Assembly: GCA_036267135.1 (NCBI GenBank)
Contig: DATAWQ010000110.1
Span: 4,608-68,607, forward strand
Reading direction: 5' to 3'
Source of the DNA: PALSA-505 sp036267135
GTDB lineage: Bacteria > Actinomycetota > Actinomycetes > Streptosporangiales > Streptosporangiaceae
DNA: 64,000 bases
Shown here: one piece after another, positions 35,932-44,703 of the stretch
How positions within the stretch are numbered: position 1 is the stretch's first letter
Layout: each line of letters begins with the position of its first letter
The notes under the pieces: generated by a model
The model's input: the letters and a program-made list of their open reading frames with translations, nothing else
What the model was told of the DNA's origin: nothing
The model's database searches: none
Translations under genes and position numbers: made by a program

Positions 35932-37959
35932 GTGGCCGACCCTCTGACCTACCGTCCTGCGTCCGGCTCGATCCCCGAGTCCCCTGGCGTCTACCGGTTC
36001 CGCGACGAGCACGGCCGGGTGATCTACGTCGGCAAGGCGAAATCGCTGCGGTCCAGGCTCAACTCCTACTTCGCCGACTTCGCCAGCCTGCACCCGCGTA
36101 CGCAGGGGATGCTGCGGGCGGCGGCCAAGGTGGACTGGACGGTGGTCGGCACCGAGGTCGAGGCGCTCCAGCTCGAGTACTCCTGGATCAAGGAGTTCGA
36201 TCCCAGGTTCAACGTCAGGTACCGGGACGACAAGAGCTATCCATACCTGGCCGTCACCATGGACGAGGACTATCCCCGGGTCATGGTCATGCGCGGGGCG
36301 AAGCGCCGGGGCACCAGATACTTCGGGCCCTATTCGCACGCCTGGGCGATCAGGGAGACCGTGGACACCCTGCTGCGGGTCTTCCCGGTCCGGACCTGCT
36401 CGGCCGGGGTGTTCAAGCGGGCGGGCCAGATCGGCAGGCCGTGCCTGCTTGGTTACATCGGCAAGTGCTCGGCGCCCTGTGTGGACCGGGTGAACGAGGC
36501 CGAGCACCGGCTGCTGGCCGAGGATTTCTGCGATTTCATGGCCGGCCAGACCGCACGCTTTGTCAAGGCGCTCGAGGCCCAGATGCGGGAGGCCGCCGCG
36601 GCCGAGGAGTTCGAGCGGGCGGCCCGGCTGCGCGACGACATCAAGGCCCTGCAGCGGGCCATGGAGAAGCAGGCCGTGGTGCTCGGCGACGGCACCGACT
36701 GTGACGTCATCGCGCTGGCCGAAGATCAGCTCGAGGCTGCCGTGCAGGTGTTCTACGTACGCGGCGGACGGGTGCGCGGCCAGCGCGGCTGGGTGGTGGA
36801 CAAGGTGGAGGACGCCACCCCGGCCGAGCTGGTCGAAGACTTCCTCGGCCAGGTCTACGGCGACGCCCGCACCAGTGACGGCCGGGCCGACGGCGCGGCC
36901 AGGGGCGGTGTGCCGCGTGAGGTCCTGGTGCCGGTGCTGCCCCCCGGTGCCGACGCGATGCGGGACTGGCTGGCGCTGCGCGCCGCCCGGCCCGGCGGCC
37001 GGGTCGACCTGCGGGTCCCGCAGCGAGGCGACAAGAAGGCTCTGCTCGAGACCGTGGCCAGGAACGCGGCCGGGTCGCTGGCCCTGCACAAGACCAGGCG
37101 CGCCAGCGACCTGACCACCCGCAGCCGGGCCATGCACGAGATCCAGGAGGGCCTCGGCCTGGAGGACGCACCGCTGCGGATCGAGTGCTACGACGTGTCG
37201 AACCTGCAGGGCACGCACGTGGTGGCGTCCATGGTGGTGTTCGAGGACGGGCTGGCCCGCAAGAGCGAGTACCGCAGGTTCAGCATCCGCGGCCTCGACG
37301 GCACCGACGACGTCGCCGCCATCCACGAGGTGATCACCCGCCGGTTCCGCCGCTACCTGGAGGAGCGCGAGCAGACCGGCGAGCTCGACACGCTGGGGGA
37401 TCCCGAAGACGGGGATTTCGAAGAAAAAACCCTGAGGAACCTGAACGGTGGCCAAGGACCCGGGGACGACGATCCGGCCGCCGGCGCCACCCGGCGGAAA
37501 TTCGCCTACCCACCGAACCTCGTGGTGATAGACGGCGGCCCCGCCCAGGCTGCGGCGGCCCAGCGCGCACTCGACGAGCTCGGCATCGACGACGTGGCGG
37601 TCTGCGGACTGGCCAAGCGCCTGGAGGAAGTCTGGCTGCCGGGGGAGGACGCACCGGTTATCCTTTCCCGCACGAGCGAGGGCCTTTACCTGCTGCAACG
37701 TGTGCGGGACGAGGCGCACAGGTTCGCGATTACCTACCATCGGGCGAAGAGGTCGAAAGCGCTGACCGCCAGCGAGCTGGATGGGGTGCCCGGACTTGGG
37801 CCGGCCAGGCGGGCGGCGCTGCTGCGGCACTTCGGCTCGGTTCGCAACATCGCGGCGGCGAGCGCCGACGAGATCGCCAGCCTCCGGGGCATCGGGCCCA
37901 GCGTGGCCACGGCGGTGCTCACCGCCCTGGGAGTCCAGGCAGATGGGGGACAGCGGTGA
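35932..37959 (+). CDS. uvrC: Excinuclease ABC subunit C
   Basis: A 675-residue repair endonuclease that makes both cuts around UvrB-bound DNA damage. The GIY-YIG domain is at about 15-95 (P-G-V-Y-R-F then I-Y-V-G-K-A-K). A Cys cluster follows near 160-185, the UVR motif near 215-250, the RNase H-like C-terminal nuclease near 400-590 (Y-D-V-S-N-L-Q-G, V-I-D-G-G), and two helix-hairpin-helix motifs at the end. An acidic low-complexity insertion lies near 485-515. The GTG start at 35932 gives V-A-D-P-L-T-Y-R-P. Its stop overlaps rapZ by GTGA. Confidence 0.96.
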   Translation: MADPLTYRPASGSIPESPGVYRFRDEHGRVIYVGKAKSLRSRLNSYFADFASLHPRTQGMLRAAAKVDWTVVGTEVEALQLEYSWIKEFDPRFNVRYRDDKSYPYLAVTMDEDYPRVMVMRGAKRRGTRYFGPYSHAWAIRETVDTLLRVFPVRTCSAGVFKRAGQIGRPCLLGYIGKCSAPCVDRVNEAEHRLLAEDFCDFMAGQTARFVKALEAQMREAAAAEEFERAARLRDDIKALQRAMEKQAVVLGDGTDCDVIALAEDQLEAAVQVFYVRGGRVRGQRGWVVDKVEDATPAELVEDFLGQVYGDARTSDGRADGAARGGVPREVLVPVLPPGADAMRDWLALRAARPGGRVDLRVPQRGDKKALLETVARNAAGSLALHKTRRASDLTTRSRAMHEIQEGLGLEDAPLRIECYDVSNLQGTHVVASMVVFEDGLARKSEYRRFSIRGLDGTDDVAAIHEVITRRFRRYLEEREQTGELDTLGDPEDGDFEEKTLRNLNGGQGPGDDDPAAGATRRKFAYPPNLVVIDGGPAQAAAAQRALDELGIDDVAVCGLAKRLEEVWLPGEDAPVILSRTSEGLYLLQRVRDEAHRFAITYHRAKRSKALTASELDGVPGLGPARRAALLRHFGSVRNIAAASADEIASLRGIGPSVATAVLTALGVQADGGQR

Positions 37960-38843
37960 GGGACGAGAGCTATCACGAGGTGGAAGCCCCCGCCATCGTG
38001 ATCATCACGGGGATGTCGGGGGCGGGCCGGAGCACCGCGGCCAAAGCCCTGGAGGACCTGGGCTGGTTCGTGGTGGACAACCTTCCGCCCGGGCTGCTGC
38101 CCACGATGGTGGAACTGGCGGCCCGCTCGGCGGGCGCGGTGTCCAAGGTCGCCGCGGTGGTGGACGTGCGCAGCCGGGCGTTCACCACCGACCTGGACGC
38201 CGCACTCCGTGACCTGGCCCAGCGCGACCTGCCGCTGCGGGTGGTGTTCCTGGAGGCCAACGACACAACGCTGGTGCGCAGATTCGACAGCGTCCGGCGC
38301 CCGCACCCGCTGCAGGGCGACGGCGGGGTCAGCGAGGGCATAGCCGCCGAACGTGAGCTGCTGCGCGTGGTCCGCGGCTCGGCCGACCTGGTGCTGGACA
38401 GCTCGGCGCTGAACGTGCACGAGCTGCGGGCCAGAATGCAGGGCTACTTCGGCGGCGAGGCCGCCCTGGGACTGCGGGTCAGCATCGTCTCGTTCGGCTA
38501 CAAGTACGGGATGCCGGTGGACGCGGACATCGTGACCGACTGCAGATTCCTGCCCAACCCGTACTGGATCGAAGAACTGGCCCCGCTCACCGGCCAGGAT
38601 CCGCCCGTCCGCGACTACGTGCTCGGCCAGCCGTGTGCGAAGAAGTTCCTCGACGCGTTCGTCGGGGCCATGCAGGCCGCGCTGCCCGGGTTCGAGCGCG
38701 AGGGCAAACGGTTCGTGACGCTCGCGGTCGGCTGCACCGGCGGAAAGCACCGCAGCGTGGCGATGGCCGAGCAGATCGCCGTCCGGCTGGGCGAGACCGG
38801 GGCCACCATCCAGGTCGTGCACAGGGACCTGGGGCGCGAGTGA
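37956..38843 (+). CDS. rapZ: RNase adapter / nucleotide-binding protein RapZ (YvcJ)
   Basis: A 295-residue P-loop protein. Walker A is G19-M-S-G-A-G-R-S, and R-R-P-H-P-L near 111-116 and the C-terminal G-C-T-G-G-K-H-R-S-V are family signatures. In E. coli RapZ guides RNase E to the small RNA GlmZ; the Gram-positive YvcJ role is less clear and it hydrolyses nucleotides. It is coupled to uvrC and yvcK by GTGA overlaps at both ends, the standard actinobacterial arrangement. Confidence 0.95.
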   Translation: MRDESYHEVEAPAIVIITGMSGAGRSTAAKALEDLGWFVVDNLPPGLLPTMVELAARSAGAVSKVAAVVDVRSRAFTTDLDAALRDLAQRDLPLRVVFLEANDTTLVRRFDSVRRPHPLQGDGGVSEGIAAERELLRVVRGSADLVLDSSALNVHELRARMQGYFGGEAALGLRVSIVSFGYKYGMPVDADIVTDCRFLPNPYWIEELAPLTGQDPPVRDYVLGQPCAKKFLDAFVGAMQAALPGFEREGKRFVTLAVGCTGGKHRSVAMAEQIAVRLGETGATIQVVHRDLGRE

Positions 38844-39811
38844 GGGCAACCGCCTCGGGACCGCGGGTGGTGGCACTCGGCGGCGGCCACGGGCTGTTCG
38901 CCTCGCTGTCCGCCCTTCGCCGGGTGAGCGACTCGCTGACCGCTATCGTCACCGTCGCCGACGACGGGGGCTCCAGCGGGCGGCTGCGCCGCGACTTCGG
39001 CGTGCTGCCGCCCGGTGACCTGCGGATGGCCCTGGCCGCCCTGTGCGGCGACGACGACTGGGGGACCACCTGGAGCCGGGTGGTGCAGCACCGGTTCGGC
39101 GGGGACGGTGAGCTGGCCGGGCATGCCGTCGGCAACCTGCTGATCGTGGCCCTGTGGGAACTGCTCGGCGACACCGTCGAAGGGCTGGACTGGGTGGGCA
39201 GGCTGCTGGGCGCGCACGGCCGGGTGCTGCCCATGGCCGCGGTGCCGTTGGAGATCGCTGCCACCGTGGAGGGTGCCGACCCGGCGCGGCCCTGCGAGCT
39301 GAGCACGGTCAGGGGCCAGGTCGCCTGCGCCACCACCGCCGGGCAGATCCGCTCGATCGCGCTCTCCCCACCCGAACCTGCCGCCAGGCCCGAGGCGGTG
39401 ACCGCGGTGCACGACGCGGACTGGGTCGTGCTCGGGCCGGGGTCGTGGTTCACCAGCGTGCTGCCGCACCTGCTGGTGCCCGATCTGGCGGAGGCCATGG
39501 TCAGCACCAGAGCCAGGCGGGTGGTGGTGCTCAACCTGGCCCCGCAGGACAAGCAGACCCAGGACAAAGAGACGGAGGGGCGGCCGCCGAGCGCCCACCT
39601 GGAGGTGCTGGCCGATCATGCGCCCGGCCTCCAGGTGGACGTGGTGCTGGCCGATCACCAGACGTTCGGCGCGGCCGACGGTCTGGACAAGGCGGCAGAC
39701 CTGCTCGGCGCCAGGCTGGTGTTCGCGGACGTGGCGATGGGCGACGGATCGCCGCGCCATGACCCGGCGCGACTCGCGCGGGCATACGCTCAGATCTTCG
39801 AGGGGGAGTGA
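38840..39811 (+). CDS. yvcK: Gluconeogenesis factor YvcK/CofD-like
   Basis: A 323-residue Rossmann-like protein with the family loop A-L-G-G-G-H-G-L near residues 12-19, V-A-D-D-G-G-S-S-G-R-L near 40-50 and L-G-P-G-S-W-F-T-S-V near 200. YvcK proteins bind UDP-sugars and are needed for cell-wall synthesis on gluconeogenic carbon; in mycobacteria (CuvA) they are kinase targets. The GTG at 38840 overlaps the rapZ stop. An insertion with D-K-Q-T-Q-D-K-E-T-E-G-R near 235-247 is a polar linker. Confidence 0.94.
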   Translation: MRATASGPRVVALGGGHGLFASLSALRRVSDSLTAIVTVADDGGSSGRLRRDFGVLPPGDLRMALAALCGDDDWGTTWSRVVQHRFGGDGELAGHAVGNLLIVALWELLGDTVEGLDWVGRLLGAHGRVLPMAAVPLEIAATVEGADPARPCELSTVRGQVACATTAGQIRSIALSPPEPAARPEAVTAVHDADWVVLGPGSWFTSVLPHLLVPDLAEAMVSTRARRVVVLNLAPQDKQTQDKETEGRPPSAHLEVLADHAPGLQVDVVLADHQTFGAADGLDKAADLLGARLVFADVAMGDGSPRHDPARLARAYAQIFEGE

Positions 39812-40794
39812 GGCAGTTGGCGATGACCGGCCTGGTAAAGGACGAGCTGAGCCGCGTCGAGGTGGTCAAGCCCTGCTGTCGCAAGGCAGAGGTGTCCGCG
39901 TTGCTGCGGTTCGCGGGGGGACTGCACCTGACCGGCGGTCACATCGTGATCGAGGCCGAGCTCGACACCGCGTCGGCGGCGCGCAGGCTGCGCAAGGACA
40001 TCGCCGAGGTGTTCGGGCAACGTTCGGTGCTGCTCGTGCTCGCGCCGAGCGGCCTGCGCAAGGGCAACAGGTATGTGGTGCGGGTGCCGAAAGACGGCGA
40101 CAGCCTGGCCCGGCAGACCGGCATAGTGGACAGCTTCGGGCGGCCGGTGCGCGGCCTGCCCCGGCAGGTGGTGTCGGGCGGGAGCTGTGACTGCGAGGCG
40201 GCCTGGCGGGCTGCCTTCCTGGCGCACGGCTCGCTGACCGAACCGGGCCGCTCGATGTCGCTGGAGATCACCTGCCCGGGCCCGGAGGCCGCGCTCGCCC
40301 TGGTCGGCGCGGCCCGCCGTCTCAAGATCCACGCCAAGGCGCGCGATGTGCGCGGGGTGGACCGGGTGGTCGTCAAGGACGGCGACGCGATCAGCGCGCT
40401 GCTGACCAGGCTCGGCGCCCACGACAGCGTCCTGGCCTGGGAGGAAAGGCGGGTGCGCCGGGAGGTGCGGGCCACCGCCAACCGGCTCGCCAATTTCGAC
40501 GACGCCAACCTGCGCCGCAGCGCCAGGGCCGCGGTGGCCGCGGGCGCGCGGGTGGAGCGGGCGCTGGAGATTCTGGGCGACGAGGCGCCCGCGCACCTGA
40601 CCGACGCGGGCCGGCTGCGGATCGAGAACCGGCAGGCCAGCCTGGAGGAGCTGGGCCAGATCGCCGACCCCCCGATGACCAAGGACGCGATCGCCGGGCG
40701 GATCCGGCGGCTGCTCGCCATGGCGGACAAGCGCGCGGAAGAGCTCGGCGTGCCGGGCACGGAGGCCGGCCTCACCTCAGACATGATGATGTAG
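39808..40794 (+). CDS. whiA: Sporulation/cell-division regulator WhiA
   Basis: A 328-residue protein. The N-terminal half resembles LAGLIDADG homing endonucleases without nuclease activity; the C-terminal helix-turn-helix includes L-G-Q-I-A-D-P-P-M-T-K-D-A-I-A-G-R near 287-303. In Streptomyces WhiA with WhiB switches on ftsZ and other genes for sporulation septation. The GTG at 39808 overlaps the yvcK stop. An ATG five codons later (M-T-G-L-V-K-D-E-L) has the usual WhiA N-terminus and could be the true start. Confidence 0.96.
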   Translation: MRQLAMTGLVKDELSRVEVVKPCCRKAEVSALLRFAGGLHLTGGHIVIEAELDTASAARRLRKDIAEVFGQRSVLLVLAPSGLRKGNRYVVRVPKDGDSLARQTGIVDSFGRPVRGLPRQVVSGGSCDCEAAWRAAFLAHGSLTEPGRSMSLEITCPGPEAALALVGAARRLKIHAKARDVRGVDRVVVKDGDAISALLTRLGAHDSVLAWEERRVRREVRATANRLANFDDANLRRSARAAVAAGARVERALEILGDEAPAHLTDAGRLRIENRQASLEELGQIADPPMTKDAIAGRIRRLLAMADKRAEELGVPGTEAGLTSDMMM

Positions 40795-40905
40795 CCCCGC
40801 CCTCCGGTAGGGTTCCGCCGGGGGGAAACTGGGGTTGCCCCGATGACGCGGCGAGCAGTAAATCGAGCAGTAGAAAAGACGACGGAGTTTGAGGAGAGTA
40901 CTGCT

Positions 40906-41922
40906 GTGACCATTCGCGTGGGCATCAACGGATTCGGCCGGATCGGGCGGAACTTCTGGCGGGCCGTCAACGAGACGGCGGGCGACCGTGGCGACGTGCA
41001 GATCGTCGCCGCCAATGATCTCGGCAACGTGGCCACCATGGCCCACCTGCTGAAGTACGACAGCGTGCTCGGCAACCTCAAGCAGCCGGTGACGGCCGAC
41101 GGTGACTCGATCCACGTTGGTGATCACCGGATCAAGATTCTGGCCGAGCGGGACCCCGCCGACCTGCCCTGGGGCGACCTCGGTGTCGACGTCGTGGTGG
41201 AATCGACCGGCCGGTTCACCAACGCCGACGACGCCCGCAAACACCTCGCCGGCGGGGCCAAGAAGGTGGTCATCTCGGCGCCGGCCAAGGGTGAAGATCT
41301 GACGGTCGTCATGGGGGTCAACGACGATGCCTACGACCCGGCCCGCCACCACATCGTCTCCAACGCCTCCTGCACCACGAACTGCGTGGCGCCGATGGCC
41401 AAGGTGCTGCTGGACAACTTCGGCATCGTCCGCGGCCTGATGACCACCGTGCACGCCTACACCAGCGACCAGGTGCTGCAGGACTTCCCGCACAAGGACC
41501 TGCGCCGGGCCCGCGCGGCGGCGATCAACATCATCCCGACCACCACCGGCGCGGCCAAGGCGACGGCGCTGGTGCTGCCCGAACTCAAGGGCAAGATGGA
41601 CGGCATCTCGCTGCGCGTCCCGGTGCCGGACGGCTCGATCACCGACCTGGTCGCACAGCTCGGCCGCGAGGTGACCAAGGACGAGGTGAACGCCGCGTTC
41701 AAAGCCGCGGCCGAGGGTGCGCTCAAGGGCTACCTGCACTACACGAGCGACCCGATCGTGTCCTCCGACATCGTCGGCTCGCCGGCCTCGTGCACCTTCG
41801 ACTCCTCCCTCACCATGGCCGAGGGCGACCAGGTCAAGGTGCTCGGCTGGTACGACAACGAGTGGGGCTACTCCTGCCGGCTCGCCGACGCGGTCGCCAT
41901 GGTCGGCTCCCGGCTCGGCTGA
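40906..41922 (+). CDS. gap: Glyceraldehyde-3-phosphate dehydrogenase, type I
   Basis: A 338-residue glycolytic enzyme. The NAD loop is I-N-G-F-G-R-I-G-R near residues 6-14. The catalytic Cys is in S-N-A-S-C-T-T-N-C near 150-158, with His in T-T-V-H-A-Y-T near 180. GTG 40906 has GAGGAG 9 bases upstream. The 111-base gap after whiA contains two copies of GAGCAGTA near 40850-40875 and probably the promoter of the gap-pgk-tpiA-secG transcript. Confidence 0.97.
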   Translation: MTIRVGINGFGRIGRNFWRAVNETAGDRGDVQIVAANDLGNVATMAHLLKYDSVLGNLKQPVTADGDSIHVGDHRIKILAERDPADLPWGDLGVDVVVESTGRFTNADDARKHLAGGAKKVVISAPAKGEDLTVVMGVNDDAYDPARHHIVSNASCTTNCVAPMAKVLLDNFGIVRGLMTTVHAYTSDQVLQDFPHKDLRRARAAAINIIPTTTGAAKATALVLPELKGKMDGISLRVPVPDGSITDLVAQLGREVTKDEVNAAFKAAAEGALKGYLHYTSDPIVSSDIVGSPASCTFDSSLTMAEGDQVKVLGWYDNEWGYSCRLADAVAMVGSRLG

Positions 41923-41938
41923 GGCGGATATCGCGGAT

Positions 41939-43183
41939 ATGAAGGGCTTCGACGAGGAGGAGGTCGGCGGGCGCGGCGTATTCGTGCGCGCCGACCTCAA
42001 CGTGCCGCTGGACGGCACGCGGATCACCGACGACGGACGGGTGCGGGCCAGCCTGCCCACGATCACGAAGCTGGCCGATCGTGGCGCCAGGGTGATCGTC
42101 GGCGCCCACCTGGGCCGGCCCAAGGGCGACGGTTACCCGGAACGGGCCGCGGGCGGTCCCTCGCTCGAACCCGTGGCTGACCATCTGGCCAGGCTGCTCG
42201 GCCGACCGGTCAACTTCGCCGCCGACGTCGCCGGGCCGTCCGCCATGGCGGTGGCCGCGGGGCTTGCTGATGGTGACATCGCTCTCCTGGAGAATGTGCG
42301 GTTCGAGCCGGCCGAGACCAGCAAGGACGATCAGGAGCGGGCCGGCCTGGCCAGCAGGCTCACCGCGCTCGCGGCCGGGGCGATGAGCCCGCACGCGGCC
42401 AGCGCCGAGCCGCTGTACGTCGGCGACGGGTTCGGTGCGGTGCACCGCAAGCACGCCAGCGTGTACGACCTGCCGTTGATCCTGCCGCACGCCGCGGGCG
42501 GCTTGATCCTGGCCGAGGTCGAGGTGCTGCGCAGGCTGACCGACGATCCGGCCCGGCCGTACGTGCTCGTGCTCGGCGGCGCCAAGCCGTCGGACAAGCT
42601 GGGCGTGATCGGCAACCTGCTCGGCCAGGTGGACCGGCTGATCATCGGCGGCGGCATGTCCTACACATTCCTGGCGGCGCAGGGCTACGAGGTCGGCAAC
42701 TCGCTGCTCGAGGCCACTCAGATCCCGCACGTCTCCCGGTTGCTGGACGAGGCAGCCGATCGCGGCGTGGAGATCGTGCTGCCGGTCGACATCGTCGCGG
42801 CCACGCGCTTCGCCGCCGACGCCGAGCACGACGTGGTGCCGGCCGACGCGATCCCGGCCGACCGTGAGGGCGTGGACATGGGGCCGGCCACCCGGGCGCT
42901 GTTCGCGGACAAGCTGGCCGACGCCAAGACGGTGTTCTGGAACGGGCCGATGGGCGTCTTCGAGTTCCCGGCTTTCGCGGCGGGCACGCTGGCCGTGGCC
43001 AAGGCCATCAGCAACGTGGCCGGCCTGACCGTGGTCGGCGGCGGCGATTCGGCGGCCGCGGTCAGGCAGCTTGGCCTCAGCGAGTCGTCGTTCGGGCACA
43101 TCTCGACCGGCGGCGGTGCGAGCCTGGAGTACCTGGAGGGCACCACCTTGCCCGGCCTGACCGCGCTGGAGGACCCCAGGTGA
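41939..43183 (+). CDS. pgk: Phosphoglycerate kinase
   Basis: A 414-residue enzyme with V-R-A-D-L-N-V-P-L near 17-25, H-L-G-R-P-K-G near 58-64, the D-G-F-G-A-V-H-R near 160, and the nucleotide loop G-G-G-D-S-A-A-A near 363-370. It starts 17 bases after gap and its stop overlaps tpiA by GTGA, so the three glycolytic steps are made from one message. Confidence 0.97.
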   Translation: MKGFDEEEVGGRGVFVRADLNVPLDGTRITDDGRVRASLPTITKLADRGARVIVGAHLGRPKGDGYPERAAGGPSLEPVADHLARLLGRPVNFAADVAGPSAMAVAAGLADGDIALLENVRFEPAETSKDDQERAGLASRLTALAAGAMSPHAASAEPLYVGDGFGAVHRKHASVYDLPLILPHAAGGLILAEVEVLRRLTDDPARPYVLVLGGAKPSDKLGVIGNLLGQVDRLIIGGGMSYTFLAAQGYEVGNSLLEATQIPHVSRLLDEAADRGVEIVLPVDIVAATRFAADAEHDVVPADAIPADREGVDMGPATRALFADKLADAKTVFWNGPMGVFEFPAFAAGTLAVAKAISNVAGLTVVGGGDSAAAVRQLGLSESSFGHISTGGGASLEYLEGTTLPGLTALEDPR

Positions 43184-43992
43184 CCGGGCGGGGCACCCGG
43201 CAGCCGCTGATCGCCGGGAACTGGAAAATGAACGGCAATCACTTCGAGGCGCTCGCGCTGGTGCAGAAGCTGGCGTTCACGCTGAACGACAAGGACTTCG
43301 CCGCCACCGACGTCGCGGTGCTGCCGCCGTTCACCTCGCTGCGCAGCGTGCAAACGCTGATCTTCGGGGACAAGCTGCGCATCGTCTATGGCGCGCAGGA
43401 TGTGTCGCCGCGCGCGAACGGCGCCTATACCGGTGACATCTCCGCCACCATGCTGACCAAGCTGGGCTGCACGTACGTGCTGGCCGGCCATTCCGAGCGG
43501 CGCCAGCACCACGGCGAGGACGACGCGCTGGTCAACGCGAAGGTGAAGGTCATCGTCGGCGCCGAAATGGTGCCGATCCTCTGCGTGGGCGAGACACTCG
43601 AAATCCGCCAGGAAGGCCGTCACATCGAGCACGTCACCGGGCAGCTCGACGGCGGCCTGGCCGGCCTGGCCGCCGAGCAGGTGGCGGGCCTGGTGGTCGC
43701 CTACGAACCAGTCTGGGCGATCGGCACCGGCGAGGTGGCCACGCCCGAAGACGCGCAGGAAGTGTGCGCGGCGATCCGGGCCAGGATTTCCGGCACCCAC
43801 ACGGGCGAGATAGCCGCGGCCGTGCGTATCCTGTATGGCGGATCGGTGAAGGCGAATAACATCGCCGCGATCATGGACCAAAAGGACATCGACGGCGCAT
43901 TGGTTGGCGGCGCGAGCCTGGATGCCGGTGAATTCGCCAGGATCTGCCGGTATCGTGAGATCCAGCAGCCCCGCGTGTCGCAGCGCGGGTAG
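43180..43992 (+). CDS. tpiA: Triose-phosphate isomerase
   Basis: A 270-residue TIM barrel. Catalytic residues are Lys in G-N-W-K-M-N (near 16), His in A-G-H-S-E-R-R (near 105) and Glu in A-Y-E-P-V-W-A-I-G-T-G (near 176). The phosphate loop is Y-G-G-S-V near 222. The GTG start overlaps the pgk stop. The extra 10 or so residues at the C-terminus are not conserved in the family. Confidence 0.97.
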   Translation: MTGRGTRQPLIAGNWKMNGNHFEALALVQKLAFTLNDKDFAATDVAVLPPFTSLRSVQTLIFGDKLRIVYGAQDVSPRANGAYTGDISATMLTKLGCTYVLAGHSERRQHHGEDDALVNAKVKVIVGAEMVPILCVGETLEIRQEGRHIEHVTGQLDGGLAGLAAEQVAGLVVAYEPVWAIGTGEVATPEDAQEVCAAIRARISGTHTGEIAAAVRILYGGSVKANNIAAIMDQKDIDGALVGGASLDAGEFARICRYREIQQPRVSQRG

Positions 43993-44010
43993 AGAGGACT
44001 AGAGGCAGCA

Positions 44011-44238
44011 ATGACCATCGGGATCTCGATCGTCCTGATCATCACGAGCATCCTCATGCTTGTGCTCGTGCTGCTGCACAAGGGCAAGGGCGGCGGCCTG
44101 TCCGACCTGTTCGGTGGGGGCGTCACGTCTTCGCTCGGCTCATCTTCTGTGGTTGAGCGAAACCTGGACCGTCTGACGATCTTCACAGGCATAATCTGGT
44201 TTGTCTGCATCGTCGCCCTAGGCATCATCCACAGGTAG
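44011..44238 (+). CDS. secG: Preprotein translocase subunit SecG
   Basis: A 75-residue protein with two membrane helices (about 3-21 and 52-72) joined by the conserved loop L-H-K-G-K-G-G-G-L-S-D-L-F-G-G-G. It helps SecYE move exported proteins. A position directly after tpiA is the standard actinobacterial arrangement, 18 bases downstream with AGAGG as ribosome-binding site. Confidence 0.95.
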   Translation: MTIGISIVLIITSILMLVLVLLHKGKGGGLSDLFGGGVTSSLGSSSVVERNLDRLTIFTGIIWFVCIVALGIIHR

Positions 44239-44278
44239 CGAGCGCCGCGGCACCGGCGAAGACAGACACTCGCGTTTC

Positions 44279-44301
44279 CCCCGCACCGGTACGAGGCGGG
44301 G
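44279..44301 (+). terminator. Possible hairpin after secG
   Basis: CCCCGC (44279-44284) can pair with GCGGGG (44296-44301), followed by TTAAGC. It lies 41 bases after secG and 47 bases before rbpA. The stem is short, so this is a weak call. Confidence 0.35.
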
Positions 44302-44347
44302 TTAAGCACGGGGCGGGAAAGAAACCCACCGAGGCAAGGGGTAATCC

Positions 44348-44683
44348 GTGAGCAGTGGCAACGCCATCCGCGGCAGCAGGGTGGGCGCTGGGCCGATGGG
44401 CGAGGCCGAGCGGGGCGAGTCCGCGCCGCGGGTCTGGGTGTCTTTCTGGTGCTCCAACAAGCACGAGACGCGGCCGAGTTTCGCCACCGACGCCGCCGTG
44501 CCCGAGATCTGGGAGTGCCCGCGCTGCGGTTTCCCCGCAGGCCAGGACGAGCAGAACCCTCCGGCGCCGCCGCGCGTCGAGCCGTACAAGACCCACTTGG
44601 CCTACGTCAAGGAGCGCCGCAGCGACGCCGACGGCGCCGCGATACTCGAAGAGGCCCTCAGCCGCCTGCGCCAGAGCGGCTGA
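44348..44683 (+). CDS. rbpA: RNA polymerase-binding protein RbpA
   Basis: A 111-residue actinobacterial general transcription factor that binds principal sigma factors and stabilises the open complex. Visible are the N-terminal tail with G-S-R-V-G-A-G-P-M-G near 9-18, the core C-x-N-x2-H-E-T-R-P-S-F and W-E-C-P-R-C-G (zinc-binding in the Streptomyces form), and the C-terminal sigma-interacting helix Y-V-K-E-R-R-S near 85-91. The start is GTG. Streptomyces rbpA is controlled by the oxidative-stress sigma factor SigR, but I could not pick a clear SigR box here. Confidence 0.95.
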   Translation: MSSGNAIRGSRVGAGPMGEAERGESAPRVWVSFWCSNKHETRPSFATDAAVPEIWECPRCGFPAGQDEQNPPAPPRVEPYKTHLAYVKERRSDADGAAILEEALSRLRQSG

Positions 44684-44703
44684 CCCGCCCCTGACTGTGG
44701 GGG

